In this document: positions 12,501-27,500 of the stretch, piece after piece
How positions within the stretch are numbered: position 1 is the stretch's first letter
Layout: each line of letters begins with the position of its first letter
DNA from: Notamacropus eugenii
Lineage: Eukaryota; Chordata; Mammalia; Diprotodontia; Macropodidae
Length of the DNA: 64,000 bases
Direction of reading: 5' to 3'
Assembly: GCF_028372415.1 (NCBI RefSeq)
Contig: NC_092875.1
Location: 33,994,817 to 34,058,816, forward strand
Made by a program: the position numbers and the translations under genes
Notes under the pieces: generated by a model
The model's input: the letters and a program-made list of their open reading frames with translations, nothing else
Databases searched by the model: none
What the model was told of the DNA's origin: nothing

Positions 12501-15500
12501 CTAAGTAGAAAACAGCACTTGAGATGTTTCCATCAGAAAAAATGATGTGTCCTGTCTTTCCCAGCATCTTGAATAAAGTTGCCATAGTTTCAGTGCTTGA
12601 CTTCAGTTATATAGGTGACAAAGAAGGCTGTTTAAATCTGGAGGGCGCTGCTTGTTGCTTGCCTCTCTGCACAAGACGCTGTTTCTAGGCAGACAATGGA
12701 GGAGGAGGGGCCTTTGGGACCAGGTGCTCCTGGGCCAGGTGTCCCCACCAAGGAGAAGGGGCTAGGCAGGCTCATAGTTTTCAAGTGGAATTGCACAATG
12801 AGCTGAAGAGTGCTCTGTGACCATTTGGAAGTCATTTAAGGTCTGCTAGCTTAACTTTAAATATTTAGGTTATAGGCAGAGGACCCCTGACCCAGTACAG
12901 TACTCCTGCTCTTGAATCTTCATGAGCCTACTCATGGAGACATGCAGGCTTCCTCTCTCTGCTCCTGGCGAGCAATAATAACAACTTAAAGTTTTTTAGA
13001 CAAATAGATCTTCAGAACTAGAAGGGGACCTTTGACCAAATTGACCCTCTATTCCCTGTTTGAGGAAGCTCAGACTCAGATGTCATGTGACTGGGGAAGT
13101 GCCCTTTGCTATGCAATCAACAAGTGGCCAGGCTAGGCCCAGGCCTCCAGCTGCTTGTGATGGCAGACCTCTGCCTCACTACAGTCTTGGAAAGACAGAG
13201 TGCAAGTATTATTATCCCCACTGAGGAGAAAACTGAGGCTGAGAGTTCATTTGACCCGGCTGTCGCGTCACAGCTTGTTAGTGGCAGAGCCAGCTGCTGA
13301 GTTCTCCGAGCTCAGAGTTCCTTTCACAGCCCCTTTCCAAGTTACCCCAGTCAGTGGAGTGGCTGGCAGCCATCTGGAAAAACCTGGGGATGGCTTGTAC
13401 CCATGTTTCAGCAGAGTTGGGATATCATTTCAGAAGAGAAAAAAGTGGTCTTAGCTTCCAGAAATCATCTTTACAAGTACAAGTTAGGGTATATTTGACC
13501 AGATAGCAGTTATCTGAAGATCTGGGGTGGCAGGGCCTGAAAACTCAATTTGGGTTGCCAAATGATAGGACAGCGGAAAGGCAGGTGCTATCTTGGGTTG
13601 TAGGCCAGGTGTCCAGACAAGGGGCGTGAGAGTTTGGTTATCCTCCACTCTGGGGCAGATCAGCACTGGAATCCTGGGTCTACTTGGGACACTACACTCA
13701 GAAAATGCCTTGGTAAGCTGCAAAGTTTCAAGAGATTGGCAGCCAGCATGGTAAACAGCCCAGGAGTCACTAGAAGGGGAAGAAAGGCAGAGTAGTATGG
13801 CAGAGAGAGCCTGGACTTGGAGTCACCGGACACATTCTAGTTCCAGCTCTGCCACTGACTAGCTTTCAAGGCTTGGAGGAGAAGACCTGCAAGTTCCCTT
13901 CTAGCCCTAACTCTAATATTCTTACCCTAGGACATAGGGAAGGATAGAAGAGTAGCCTTTAAGTGTTTGGGAGGCCATCGTGTGGAAGGAGAAGTGAGAG
14001 CAAAGTTTGGAGCAGTGAGTGCAAGGGCAAAGAAGCAGATTTAGTTTCAGTGTAAAAAGCTGCCTAAAAATGAAACCTGTCCCAAATTGGAACACTGGCT
14101 TGGCTTTCCCTTCATCAGAGGTCTTCCAGAAGAAGATTCTCAGTATAGATGATGTATCCTTGCTTCAGTGCTGTTTGGAGGAGAGTACCTCAGAGGCCCT
14201 TTCCAGCTCAGATGTCCTGGGAGTCTGGGTCAACAGTGGTGTGTGATTCATTTCATGTGGGCCATAGCCCTCCCAGCTGGCCAAGTCTGAGCCTACAGCA
14301 GCTCCCTGGTGTGTTAGTACAGTCCCAGGGGACTCATTTCAGGAGGGGGAATATTCTAAGCAATGTCTCTTAAAGCACAAGATGGATCTCTAGTTCACTA
14401 AGACGAGTTTGTTTGTCAGTGGTTTAAGAATGCTGTCTCTTCCCCACTTTTTTCCTGCTTCCCCATCTTCTGTTGTCCCACTTGAAAGGAAATTGTGTTG
14501 GCTTCCCATGTTTTCTCCCTCTCCTGCTTGGCTTCTACCAACCAGTTTCATACATTTACTGAAATCAAGCACTAATCAGTGACCTTTCTTCCTGGGGAAT
14601 GTCCTAGGGGTCTCTCCACCTCCGGGAGCTGTGCTGGTGTTGCATTCTCTGCCCCTGGAATTCCCATTAGCCATGGCTTTCGCAGAGCAGCTCTTGTCTT
14701 GGAAATCCGAAGATGGTGAAGGGAAATCTGAAGATGAGCTTGACACCATCATCCCAGCTTCAGTCCTACTGCAAGTGGTGGAACTCCTAGGTGAGATACA
14801 GAATAATGATAATGGGGGTGATACTGACGCCAAGAGCACTGTTATCTGAAAGTGCAGTCTGAGCAGGCTTCCATTTGGGTCTCACAACAGTCCTGAGAAG
14901 CAGGTGCTTTTACTTTTCCCTTTTCCATGAGGAACCCAGTCCGTTGAAAGGTTAAGCATCTTGTTCTGGGTGACATAGGTTGTCAGTGTCCAACCGCAAA
15001 TCTGATCAGGAGTCCAGATCTCCCTGAGCCCAATGCAGGCTTCAGCTCATGCCAGGCCCAGAGCCACTCTCTTGGGTAACACACCTACCCCTTTGGTGAA
15101 AATGTCAGACTGGGTAGAGGAAAGCCATGAAAAGCCCCAAAGTCATTCCTTCTTTAGAAGGAGCCTCACAGTTACCCTAGACTGTTTGCTGTGTAAGAAG
15201 TTGTTTTCTAATATTGGAAAAAAAAAGTCTATATGAATTTCCAATTTGAATTAGAATTTGAGATAGAGGAATCTTAGAGGTCACCAATTCCAACCCCCCT
15301 CATCTTACACTTGAGTAAACTCAGATCCAAAGTTGAGGGGACCCACAGAAGTCACAGATGGTGAAGCAAGACTGCCCGAGCTCAGCTCTCTCTCATCTGG
15401 CCCTGGCTTGGACAAAACCTGAGATCCCCCATCTTTTGGGGTGTGTGAGGCTGTGCATACCATTAGCTAGCATTAACTTTTTTTCCTATGGATAGTCTTT

Positions 15501-18500
15501 TCAGTCTTCCTGAGTTACAATTTTGATCTTAATGATTTAGAGAAGCTGGAGAGAGGAGTGGTTTCTGTTGCAGATGTCATTACCAGGGGGAGAAGACTCT
15601 GGTACAGTAATGTGACCCATATGGTTGAGTCTAGCTGAGGGACAGCCACCTGCTTAGCAACAGAGTGTGAACACTAGTTTCATGTACTTGGCTTGCAAAA
15701 GCACCTTGATAAAGGGTTTTTTTTTAATAGGAAACTTCCTCTGGACAACTGATATGGCCGCGTGTGTGAAGGAGCTGATCTTCCATCTCCTGGCAGAGCT
15801 CCTGCGCAAAGTGCACAGCTTGGAGCAAAAGAAGAAACCATCGGGCCTGTCCTCCTCTATTGCCCTCCAGCTCAACCCCTGCCTGGCCATGCTCATGGCC
15901 CTACAGTCAGAGCTGCACAAACTCTATGACGAGGAGACCCAAAACTGGGTCACCAGCAGTGCCTGCGGAGGCTCAGGGGCCACAGGGGCTGACCAGGGCA
16001 GGTTCTCCACCTACTTCCATGCTCTGATGGAAGCCTGCTTGGCTGTAGCCGAGGTGACTCTGCCCATCAACATGAGCGTGACCTCAACTGTTATGGCCTC
16101 AACCAATGCACCTAATCTTAGTGACTCTTCATCCTCATCCTCATCTTCCCCAGGACAGACTCCACAGAGCCCCAGCCTCCTGTCTAAGAGGAAGAAGGTC
16201 AAAATGAAACGGGAGAAGGCCTCCTCTTCGGGTAAACGATCTTCCTCTCGGACAGTGGAGACAGATGCATCTGTGCTGAGTATTGGGGGCAGCAAACCTG
16301 AGGACATGCTGTGGTTTCACAGGGCCCTGACCCTGCTCACCATTCTTCGGCACCTCATCAAGAAAGATCCCCAAGGTCTGGGGGTGACTAATGACGCCAT
16401 CGCAGATGCTTGCCAGGCCCTCGTGGGCCCCACGGCCCACAGCCGCCTGCTGGTCATCTCAGGCATCCCCACACATTTGGACGAGGCCATTGTGAGAAGT
16501 GCCATCCGGAAGGCTTGCAATGCCCACGGTGGGGTCTTTAAAGATGAGATCTATATTCCTCTGCAGGAAGAAGACCCCAAAAAGCCCAAGGACAAAGCAG
16601 AAGGAGGAGACAGTAAAACAGAGCTGGAGAAACCTGTGGGTTTCCCCAGTGCTGACAGTCTAGATGTCAGCAGCTCCAGCAGCGTCACCCCTGCCATGAG
16701 TGTCAGCGCATCTGCCTCCACCAGTCAAGCCTCCATCTGCAGCTCCCAGGGACTCTCTCAGACAGTCAGCGAGGTCTCAGGGGAGCAGTTTCCTTCTGGT
16801 CTGGAGCTGGCCATTCCTCCTAGTCTGCTGGAGCCCCATGTTGTCTCCAGCCAGGAAAGTCTAGACATTTCCCTCTGTAGCACTGGAAGCTTGGGCAGTC
16901 TAGGGAGCCTGGGGGAGCCCGTTGACAATGCAGAAACAGCCTCAGTCTCTGATGTGGGATCCATGTACCCGGTCACCTCGCTGGACAACCAGCCCCTCTT
17001 GTCTCGTCCCATCAAAGGCTTTGCTGTTGTAGAGGTAATGGCTCCTGAGCCCCGAGGTGTCACCAGAGTCACCGTTCTTTACAGCTCTCTTGTTGTGTCC
17101 AAGCCACACGTGATTCTTTTCAGGGACTGATTAGCAGGAGAGAGACAAGGAACAGCAGCAAATGGCAGTGACTGCTAGCAGGTTGTAGGACTTTAAAGTT
17201 TGCAGAGCACTTCAGAGAGGTTATCTCATTTGATCCCCACAACAAGCCTGAGAAGGAAGTGCTATTATGATCCCCATTTTACAGATGAGGAAAAGGCAGG
17301 CAGAGGTGAAGTGACTTGTGCATGGTCACACATCTAGGAAGCATCTGAAGCAGGATCTGAACTCAGATCTTCTGAGAAGAAGGCAGCTAGGTGATGCAGT
17401 GGGCAGAGTGCAGGCCCAGGAGGAAGGAAGATCTGCATTCAGATCTGGCCTTAGACATTAGCTGTACGACCCTGGACAAGTCACTTCACCTCTGCCTGCC
17501 TCAGTTTCTTCATCTGTAAAGTGGGGCTCATGACAGCATGTGCACACACTCACACCCACACATCACCGTTGCTGCTGCTACGTGTTATTATTAGCATTCC
17601 TGACTCCAAGTCCAGTGCATCCACTTAGTCACTTTACTGATGGAGTAGCTTTTACAATAGTGTTGACCCATGTTGCGCAAAATGTTCTATATTCAAATGT
17701 AGTAGAACAATACAATAAACCCTCATTAAGTACCTACTGTGTACAAATCACGTTGCCCAACAGGTATTGGGAGAGCAATACCACATGTAGGTTAGAAACA
17801 GCCCTTTATCCTCAGGAAACTCACAGCATTATGCCACAAGTGCATTCCAGAGTTACCAGTTGAAGCACTGTAGGAATTCTAGGGATGAACAGGGTGAGGT
17901 TACTGGAGAAGGAAAGGAAGGGGCCCTGGAGGAAGTGGTCTTGGAGTTGTCTTTTAAAGGATGAATCATGAATTCCGATGGTATTAAGAGTGGGAGGAAG
18001 ACCTGGAGCCGAAAGCCATGGGGACACATGCAGTTTACTCCAAATGAGAGCTTTGTCTTATTTGAACAGCTGAGAGCTAGTGTGCTCACAAACAGTGTTA
18101 GGTTCTCTGGAGGAGGAAAGTTGGCTGTGTCACTTCTTTGTGAGTGGACCGACCTCATACTGTGACAGTAGATGGCTAGAAACCACCTTCAGTAAGAGAG
18201 AAGACAAGTAACCAAGTTAGAGAGAGGGGAGGGAAAAACAGATCTCTGTGGCATTGACAATTGCTTTTCTACTAAAACTCCAAGTAACTCTCTCACAACT
18301 CTCTTACATTCATACAGATACGCTCCCGGGCCAAAATTGAGAAGATCCGAGCAAGTCTGTTTAACAATAATGATCTGATTGGTTTGTCAAGCCTGGATGG
18401 TGAAGATGAATTAATGGAAATGTCAACTGAAGAAATTTTAACTGTGTCAACAGTAAACCAGAGTTTATTTGATACCCAAGGAAGCCCAGGGCTAGAAGAT

Positions 18501-21500
18501 TATTTCAATGATAAATCTATTAAAGGTATGTTATTCCCTAGAAATACTTTGTAGGAGCTGGTTTTTAGTGTTTAGTGGTCTGAGGTCAAGGTGTGGTGTT
18601 GGAATTACTTCTTTTTTTCCAAAGTACAGTGACCCCCAGTCTTTGTAAGGGTTATTGTGTTCGTTTTTTTTTTTCTTTCTACTTCTGCTGTAGAGAGAAA
18701 TTCCTCCCCCAGCCAGTTCTCTGTCCAAACCAACACGGCCCAGAGGTCACCCAGCCAAGAGTAGGTATCCTGCAGGTTCCTTGAATGGGCCGTTGTAGTA
18801 TCTAACCTCGCTTTTGGCCAAGGAGTCTTTTACTGACTGTTGAGCCCATTTATTTTATTCTGTTCTTTAGAACCAAAGGATAGAATCTTTTCAACATGTC
18901 CTTGCTCTAACTTTGTTCATGTCCTTGAGAATACCGATTCCTGAGCCTTATTTTCCAGTGAAACATTCCCACCTCCGTCAGCCTTCTGTCAGGGTGCTAT
19001 TTTCTATCTCTTTGTACTCTCCTCCCATCTCCCACCTATTCCAAACTGCAGAGGTCCAGACTGGACTCAGTACCAATACTGGCTGTAGCAAAAAGATTTC
19101 CCCCATGGGTATGACCTGTCCTGCTACACCAGCCCAGGAGAGTGCTGATTTTTTTCATCACAGCCACATATTGACTACTCACCATCTACCAGTGGTCTTT
19201 TTTGATCCTCAGCTTGTCTTCTTTCATATTTCTTTCATCTTTCTGTTCCTTGCATTTGTATCAATTTTATTTTCTAATAATACTAAGGTAGAATATAACA
19301 TGCATGTATAAATAGCTTTTTAAAAATCTAACAAGACTTTGCTTTAGTTGATATATGTTCAGCATTTTTTAAAAGTGCATGCCACACAGACCTAGACATG
19401 ACCACTTGGGCCAAACTCCCCATTGTTATTGAGTAGTCCTTTGTGCTGTTTATGCTACATTCTGACCAGGATTAGGGATTTTATGTCATTATCAGCCTGT
19501 CTTGGGGACACATTCATTGTGTCCCTTAAGAGAAGTAGTAGTGCTTAAGAAAATAATGAGAGGAAGGAAGGGAGATGACGAATCTTGCTGAGAAACTATG
19601 AGACTGCCTTCTGGGGCCACACAAGATGGTGCCAGAGAATCTTTTGCACCATAAGGAAAGTGAAGAAAGCAAGAATACATGCTAAAAGGTCTTTAATGCT
19701 CACATACAGTGTTGTTGTACCTTAGAACAGTAACATCATACAAGTCACAATGTCTGGGCTACACTTTCTCTGGTCATGGAGGAGGAGTTGGAATATGCCG
19801 TGCTCCCCATTGCCATTTCCAGGTTCTTCCTTTCTCCCATCACTCTCTTTGAGACTCTTGCTGTTCACATCTAGCACCCAATCAGAATCCCACAGACCCT
19901 GCAGCCCCCCAGGTCACTCCCTGCCTTCCTTGATGAATCTGGTACTCCTGACTTCATGATAGGGGCCTTCAGTATCCATATTGATTTTCCCTCAGACTCC
20001 CTAATCTCCTCCTAGGAGCTGCTCCTCCACCTGATCCCAGCCACACGCAGAGATGGTCATACTCTCAGTTTTGCATTACCCATGACCTGAAATCCTCTTA
20101 TCTGACTATGATCCATTGCCTTTTCTCTGCCTTTTCTTATCTGACCTTATCATATATAAATCCTCCCTGTGATGTCCATTTCCTTGGCCTTCAGTTCTCT
20201 CCCAGATCATTTCCCCTGCCTTAGCCAGTCTCCTCTTTTCCCCACTTTGACCCCTTGGTGAACCCTTTCAGCTCTGTGCTGTCCTCCTCCCTTCTCATAT
20301 CTCATATTACCAGATACACCCGCTAAGCCTCAGTTGCTGCCACCACTCATCACCTTCTTACCTGTACATCTGCTGGATGAAGATGGAGGAGATCACGCAC
20401 TTGTTCTTCGTGGGTCTGCTACAGACATATGCTACCTGAGCTCAGCTGGGCCCTCACTGCTGCTCAGCAGTCCTGCTCTGCCTCCCTTAACAAATCACTC
20501 TCCCATCTCCACAACAGCTCTTCCAGACCTTCTCAACCTCCTCAAAAACTCCATGGCTCTCCCAACTTCAGTTTTTTAGCCAAAGACATTGCTCAAGTTT
20601 TACAGAAAACAATTGAGACAAATTGCTGTGAGCTCCTTCTCTCTTCTTCTTCATCTTCTACCACTCTCTCTTCCTTCACCTTTGTTTCATATGTTAAATT
20701 ATCCTTATCAAGGCTAAGCCCACTCCTAGTACAACTGATCCTGTTCTGTCCCATCTCTCCAGCGGAATGTCTCAGTCTGTTGCCAAGGCCTGTTGATTTC
20801 ACCATTGTAGCAGCATCTTTCAAATGTATCCCCCTCCCGTTCTCTGACGCCACCCCACTTTGGTGCAGGCCCTCAGCTCCTTACATCTGCATTATCACAA
20901 TAGGTACTTGGTAGGGGGGGTCTACCTGCCCAGTCCATCCTATATCCAACCATTAATGTGATTTCCCTAAAGCACAAATGTGACCATGTCTCTCCTCTAC
21001 TCAATAAACACTAGTGACTCCCTATTACGTCCAAGATCAAATTCAAAATGCTCTGTTTGGCATTCAGAGTGCTTCATAACCTGCCTCCTCCTACGTTTCC
21101 AGTCTCCTTATACATTAACTCCCCAATACATACTCTGATCCAGTGACACTGGCCTCATGTCTGTTCCACAAACAAGATTCTCCATCTCTTGACTCGGAGC
21201 ATTTTCTCTGGCTGTCCCCAGTGTCAGGAATGATCTTCCTCCCAAATTTCCTGCTATAAGTCCCAACTAAAATCCCTTCTTTTAATGGAAGCCTTTTCTA
21301 ACCCTTTATCATTCCAGTGCCTTCCCTCTGTTAATTGTCATATTTATCCTATATGTAGCTTACTTTACACATAGGTGTACACACGTGTGTGTGTATGTGT
21401 GTGTGTGTGTACATTTTGTCTCAGGCACTGACTTTTGCCTCTTTTTGTATCCCCAGCAATTAACACAATGCCTGGCACATGTTAGGCATTTAATGAATGT

Positions 21501-24500
21501 TGATTGATTGATTATAATTTAATTTTCTACTAGTGTAACTACACCTTTCTATAAGATTTTGCTATCCCTGCCATTTGTCTGTATTGAATCTCTCTTAAAT
21601 ATTTAAATACTTTTCTGTTATATTCAGAAGTACTTGAGAGCAAACTTCCTGTCTTTTCCTACAAACCTCATGTTTATCCTACAGTTTTGTTACTCTCTCT
21701 CAATCCCAGGAGAGAAGCTGGTGCCCGGGGCTCGAGAGGTCCTCACAGATATATTTAAAAGTTGTGTCCACTCAGAGCAGATGCTCAGCCTGACACCGGC
21801 CAAGCCCATCAAAGTCTCTGACATCTATCTCAGCAAGGAGCAGATCAACTCTCAGACTCCTGGCAATCTACTCCACGTGTTCTTCACAAACGTGCGCCCC
21901 CCAAAGAAGGTGCTGGAGGACCAGCTCACCCAGGTAAGCCTGCCCTCCCTATGTAAACCCTGCTTGTGGGCTCCAGGGGTGGGGTAGCAGGAGCCATCAC
22001 CCCAGAACTAACCACTCCTTTCTGTGGGAAGATCCTGAGGAAATACGGCGTGCCCAAGCCCAAGTATGACAAGAGCAAATACAACAAAGCAGGCAAAGAA
22101 CAGCACCCTGTGAAGGTGGTGAGCACCAAGCGGCCGATGACGAAGCCCCCTACCAAAGAGAAGTCTGTGCTCAACAGTGTCAGGTGAGCATCCCGGGCTT
22201 CCACCCACCCCCATACAGATAGTCGAGTCTGCTTCAATTGCAGCACCTGCAGCAGAAAGGTTTCCCTTGCATTCCAATGCACGCCCAGAGCTTCTCTTAA
22301 TCACATTGCGGTTGTGCCCATGAGTTCTCCGCTTTCTAGCAGGGTGATTGATGCGTCCTTCAGCTGAGAGGTGCAGGAAAAACACATCTATCTGGAGTAG
22401 CTAGAGACGAGTCCGCAAGCTCTTAGGAAGTTCCTGCTGTGACCCAGGCATTGCGCTAAGTCCTGGGAATATGAAGAAAGGTGAAAGATGGCCCTTACTT
22501 TCAGGGAACTTATAGTCTGACGGGGGAGACCCCAAGCTGACAATTATGGACAGACAGGATGTAAGCAGGATCCACTGGAGAGAATTAGCAGGAAGGGCAC
22601 TGAGATTAAAGGGAGTCAGGAAAGGGTTTTTATAGAAGGCGGCTTAGAACATTATAGAATAGTTTCAGAACAACACAAGCTTAGATTTATATAGTACTTT
22701 GTAAACACTAGCTCTTTTAAGCCTCTGAACCACCCTAGAGTAAAGCAGGCCAAGATCAGTATTATTGTCTTGGTTTTACAGGTAATGAAGCCGAGGTTCA
22801 GAGAATCTGGATTTTGTCCATACCAAGGAAGTGGCAGAACTGAGCCTTGAACCATGGCCTCAATATTCCGATATTTTGTCCACTATGGGAGCTTCTTTCC
22901 ATGTTTTGTCACCCTCAAGTGCATGTAGCTTCAGTCCTCAGTGAACTGAGATAGCAAAGGGTCCCTGAATAGACTAGGTGCACAGCCTGTGTTGAAATGA
23001 ACTGAATTGTCTGAATGATCATATACAAGTGCCTTCTTACCAGATAATAGATTAACAGGCAGTTCCGTGTGTATCTGAAAACATTATATTCTGAAGTTCT
23101 TCAAACAGACTTAAGTCAACTTCTGTCTGCATTATTAATTTTCTTAATAAATCCTCTTCTCAGAGAGTATAAAGAGACACGAGAAAGCTGCCTTTTTGTA
23201 TCAGCTATAGACAAAATCAGTTTCATTCAAACATTTGGTTTTATAGCAGGACAGCTTTAAGTGAGAAGAAGCCAATTGTGAAGCCCAAATCACCGGAGAA
23301 GAGTAAACCTGATGAAAAGGACCCTGAAAAATCCCCCACCAAAAAACAAGAAGGTGAGGAGGGGCCAAGGGGAAGAGTTTGAACGCCAAAGGGAAGGGGC
23401 CACATGAGCCCTGGCACACAGCGTGATGTCCAACTGAGGCATTGCTTGCCTTTAGGACTCAAGGTCAGACAGTCAGAGCCTGGAGGCCTTGCAGAAAAGC
23501 CACACTGTGAATACTGACTGATTTGTGGAGTACCAGAGACCATCTCTGGGTGACCCCTTATCAGTGATGCTGAAAAGGGGATTGTGATTCTGTTAAGATT
23601 GTGAGCTCCTTGAGGATCAGGACTGTGGTTTGTCATCTTTGAAGTCCCATCATCTAGCAGAGTACCCATCATCTTATAGGTGGGCAGTTGTTGAGTGGAA
23701 ATTTTAGTGGATAGTCTCTGAGATCTCCTCCAAGCTCGAGATTCTCTGACTTAGCTTGAAAGGGAGGAGGAAGATGCATTTTCCTAGATCCCATTCATGG
23801 CTTTGGGGCAACAGCAGATGTGACTTTATCCCTCCCCCACCACCAGGCACAGTTCTCTGCACATGGTAGGTACAACACAAAGGTGACTTGTATTGGATTG
23901 AATATTCTTAAAGATCAGTGCAAATTGTGTTAAGAAAATGATTTGAGAGTTCAAGCATGGCTCCTCAGGGAGAAATAAATATGAAGAGGAAAGAAGAAAC
24001 TGGGAAAATTGGACAGTAGAACTGCTGTCTCTTTTCAACGGTGGGCAGTGATTGGGGAGTCCTAAAAGCTTCTGAGTGCACCCAGAATTGGGGGGAAAGT
24101 CTTAGTAAACCTTGAGTCATCTCAAACCTGGAGTTATGGGGAGGAGATAAAGGAGAGTGTGGGCATAGGTTTACTGTGGCTACAAGCTGGAAAGAGCCAG
24201 GAAACCCTCCAGTCCCCTGCTGTCCATGTTCTTATGACCTAAGAGGAGAGAAGACAAGGACTTAGATTACCTATAATCCTACAGTAAGTCAAGGTGGAAT
24301 GGGGAAAGAATCAAGAGCTAGCCTTGGAGCCAGGAAGATGAGGGAAAGTCCTCCCTCGGAACCTCTGGGTGCTCCAGGCCCTGAGTGTCTGCAAAGGTGC
24401 CATTCAGCACTGAGGGACAGAGTCTCCTCATTCTGGAGTTCCTTTTGCCAGTGAAATAGCAGCTTCTAGTCCCTCTCTGTGTGTGGTCAGTGCTGTGGGA

Positions 24501-27500
24501 GATGGGTCATCAGGATCATTAGGGATTTAGAGATGGGAGACTTAGGGCAGGCTTGATGAAGGAGGGGGTGTTTGAGAGATGGGCAGAGAGGGAGCAAGGG
24601 CCCTCCCCAGAATCTCAGAGAGAGAAGCCATTGAATCTAACCTGTACCTGGACAGGAATTCCCCATAGAACATTCTAGACAAACTGTCATCTGGGCTTCT
24701 TGCAAAGATTCCCAGTCAAGGGGAGCCTCCTGCCCAGGAATGTGGAGGTGGGAAATGACCGTGTGTTCAGGAACCACATCAAGCTTGAGTGAAGCAGTGT
24801 TCTTACAAAGGAGGAGTGGGAGGTGATAATGGAAGGGAGGGAGGGGCAAGAGGTAGGGGTGGGGAGTGGAGTGCGGAGGACCTCTGATGCTTGGCTTAAG
24901 GACTCTCTGCTTCTCCCCAGTCCCTGAGGAAAAGTATCTGACCCTGGAAGGATTTCACAAATTTGTGGTTGATCGAGCCAAACAAGACATTCGCAGTGTC
25001 TGGAGGGCTATTTTATCCTGTGGCTATGACCTTCATTTTGAAAGGTAGGTGGCTCCCTCCTGGCTTTCCTGGACCAGTTTTCATATAACTGAGCTGTTTA
25101 ACTTGGATGACATTTTTTCAGATTCCATATTGCATCCCAAGTGAATTACTTACAGGAAATCATAACCTGTGAAGGCTCTTGTGGCATTTAAACTGAACCT
25201 CCTTTGACTTTTGAAAGGTTTCTCATGGTCCCTTTGATAGGATAAACATTGATTAAGCGCCTGCTGTGTGCCAGGCATTGTGTGAAGTGCTCAGAGATTC
25301 TCTCTCCCTAGTCAGCAAGGCATTCACTGATCCATGTTAGCCCCTTTCCATCCCCTCCCACAGAGAGCCCAAGCACACTGACAATCACTGAGTCCCTGCA
25401 GTCCAGCAGAGTAGCTGTACCTGAGGGGACACGAGGAGCACAAAGGCAGCAGCACCATCGTTTGGGCCCCAAATGGCCGTTAGAGCCCACATTGACTCTT
25501 CTTTTATCCCCATGACCCTCCTCCCCCAGGGTCATCTAGTTATCAGTTTCCCAAGGTCAGTCTCAGAGGTGGGTTTGGGGGCTTATTCTCCAGATTAGGC
25601 TCTTATCATCCAGTCATTGCCTCAGTGCATCAGCACACCCCTGCCTCTGTCTCTTGTCTGGGTTAGCTTCACACAGTCACCCTTCATCTTGGCTTTCCTT
25701 CTAGGTCCTGTTGGCCTTTATCTTTTAGCTCAGTAGGTGAATTCTCTTTCATCATCTTCCTTTTCCTCTTCCCTTCTCTAGTCTCCCCTGTTTCCTAGAT
25801 AACTGGCTGTCAATCCCTAGAGTGAGGCCATATGTCCTACCAGATAAGCCTGGCCCAAGAGGCGCTCGCTCTCCAGGCGCCTGATGCCTGGCTACAGGGA
25901 CAACAGTTAGGTGCCTTCTCTTCTTCCAGTACTTTATGTCCTGTGTTTGATATCATGCTCAGGCTCTGAGGCCAGTAGACTGTGGCTAGACTTAATTCTC
26001 TGGAAAGGGAGGGCCTCCTGGGAAGCCCACAACCCTGTGTTGTGTGCAGAGCATCTTGCCCCTGGTTCCAGGGATGGAAGTTCTCTGAATTTCACAAAGT
26101 TCATCTTTAAACATGGGAGTCATCTACACCTAAATCTCAGTCCATGGTTTCTAATGTTGTTGTTTTTAGATGTGCCTGCATTGATGCCAGACATGCACAG
26201 AAAGCATCCAGGAAGTGGACCCTAGAGATGGATGTGGCACTCGTCCAGTACATCAACCGTCTCTGTCGTCATCTTGCCATTACCCCTGCACGGCTTCACC
26301 CTCACGAAGTGTACCTAGACCCTGCAGATGCTGCTGACCCCAGAGTCGCCTGTCTCCTGAGTACGTGCCCCTGGCCAGCCTGCTCAGGAGGACTGCCTCT
26401 GTGCTTGTGGTACCCAGTGTCCACTGCTCTGGGAACTTAGAGTGGGCAAGACCAGAGAGCCCAGGTCTCTACTGAGAAAGATGGGCCAGGGATCCTGCCA
26501 GTTAGAAAAGCCATCTCCCAGTGGACCTGTGAGGAAAGGCAAGGAGAGGAAAGAATTGGAAAACCAAAGCTTGGAAATCCCTAAACAGATTAAAGTGTAA
26601 ATGCTTGACTAGAGCACAGGCTATTTTATTTGATCCTCACCCAGTGGAATGGTGAGGGGGCAGCCCCAGGCTCATCCCCTTGGGATAAGAAGCCAGGGCC
26701 CAAAGGGGTCCTGTCTGTGCCAGCAGCAGCATCCTTTCCCCTGAGTATACTCCTTCCTCCCCCAGACATGACTCCAGATGTTACTCCAGCCTCAAGAGAG
26801 TGTGAAATAGCAGCAGTCCTTGGGCTGCCTGCTTGTGTCCTAACTCCCTTTGTTATCGCTACCTCAGATGTTCCCATCGAAAGCTTACGTCTGCGCTTTG
26901 CTCTGCTCCAGTCCCTGAATACCACCCTGGAGACATTCTTCTTGCCCCTGGTGGAGCTGCGACAGACTGACGTGTTCTCCAATAGCATCGCTGCCTTGCT
27001 GCAAGAGGCCAAAGGTCAGAGATTCCTGGGGCATGGGGCTTCTGGAGGCTTAGGCTGAAGAAGGCCAGCAGCCATCAACAAGACACATGTTATCTTCCTG
27101 TCAGAGCTGTGGAATTTGGGCTAGAAAGGTCCCCAAGAGGTCACCAAGGTCGTTGGGGGAAGCATTCCCCAACAACTATCACCTCCTCAACCTCAGTTCT
27201 CACACAGAAATGCCCCTTGGACTAGTCCTGTTCTCAAGCTAAAAACTTGCATTTCTATAGCCTTGTGACCAGAGAAGGGCCCAGACTTGGTGTGATTATG
27301 CATATCTGTAGGCCTTGTGCTGGTGGGTCACTTGAGCTTAGGGGTGCTGAGCTGAGCAGGTGTCCAAACCAAGTCTAGGACCAGTATTGGTGGGTCACAG
27401 GAGCTAGTGAGGGGAGTAGAGATAAGATTGTGTGAGGAGGAACAAACTGTCCCCGGCTAGGAAAAGAGAACAGATGGAAGCTCCCATTCAAGTCTGTCAT

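Noticed and set aside
20429..20914. 161-aa open frame
   Set aside because: Lies within the L2-type LINE fragment, without reverse-transcriptase motifs.
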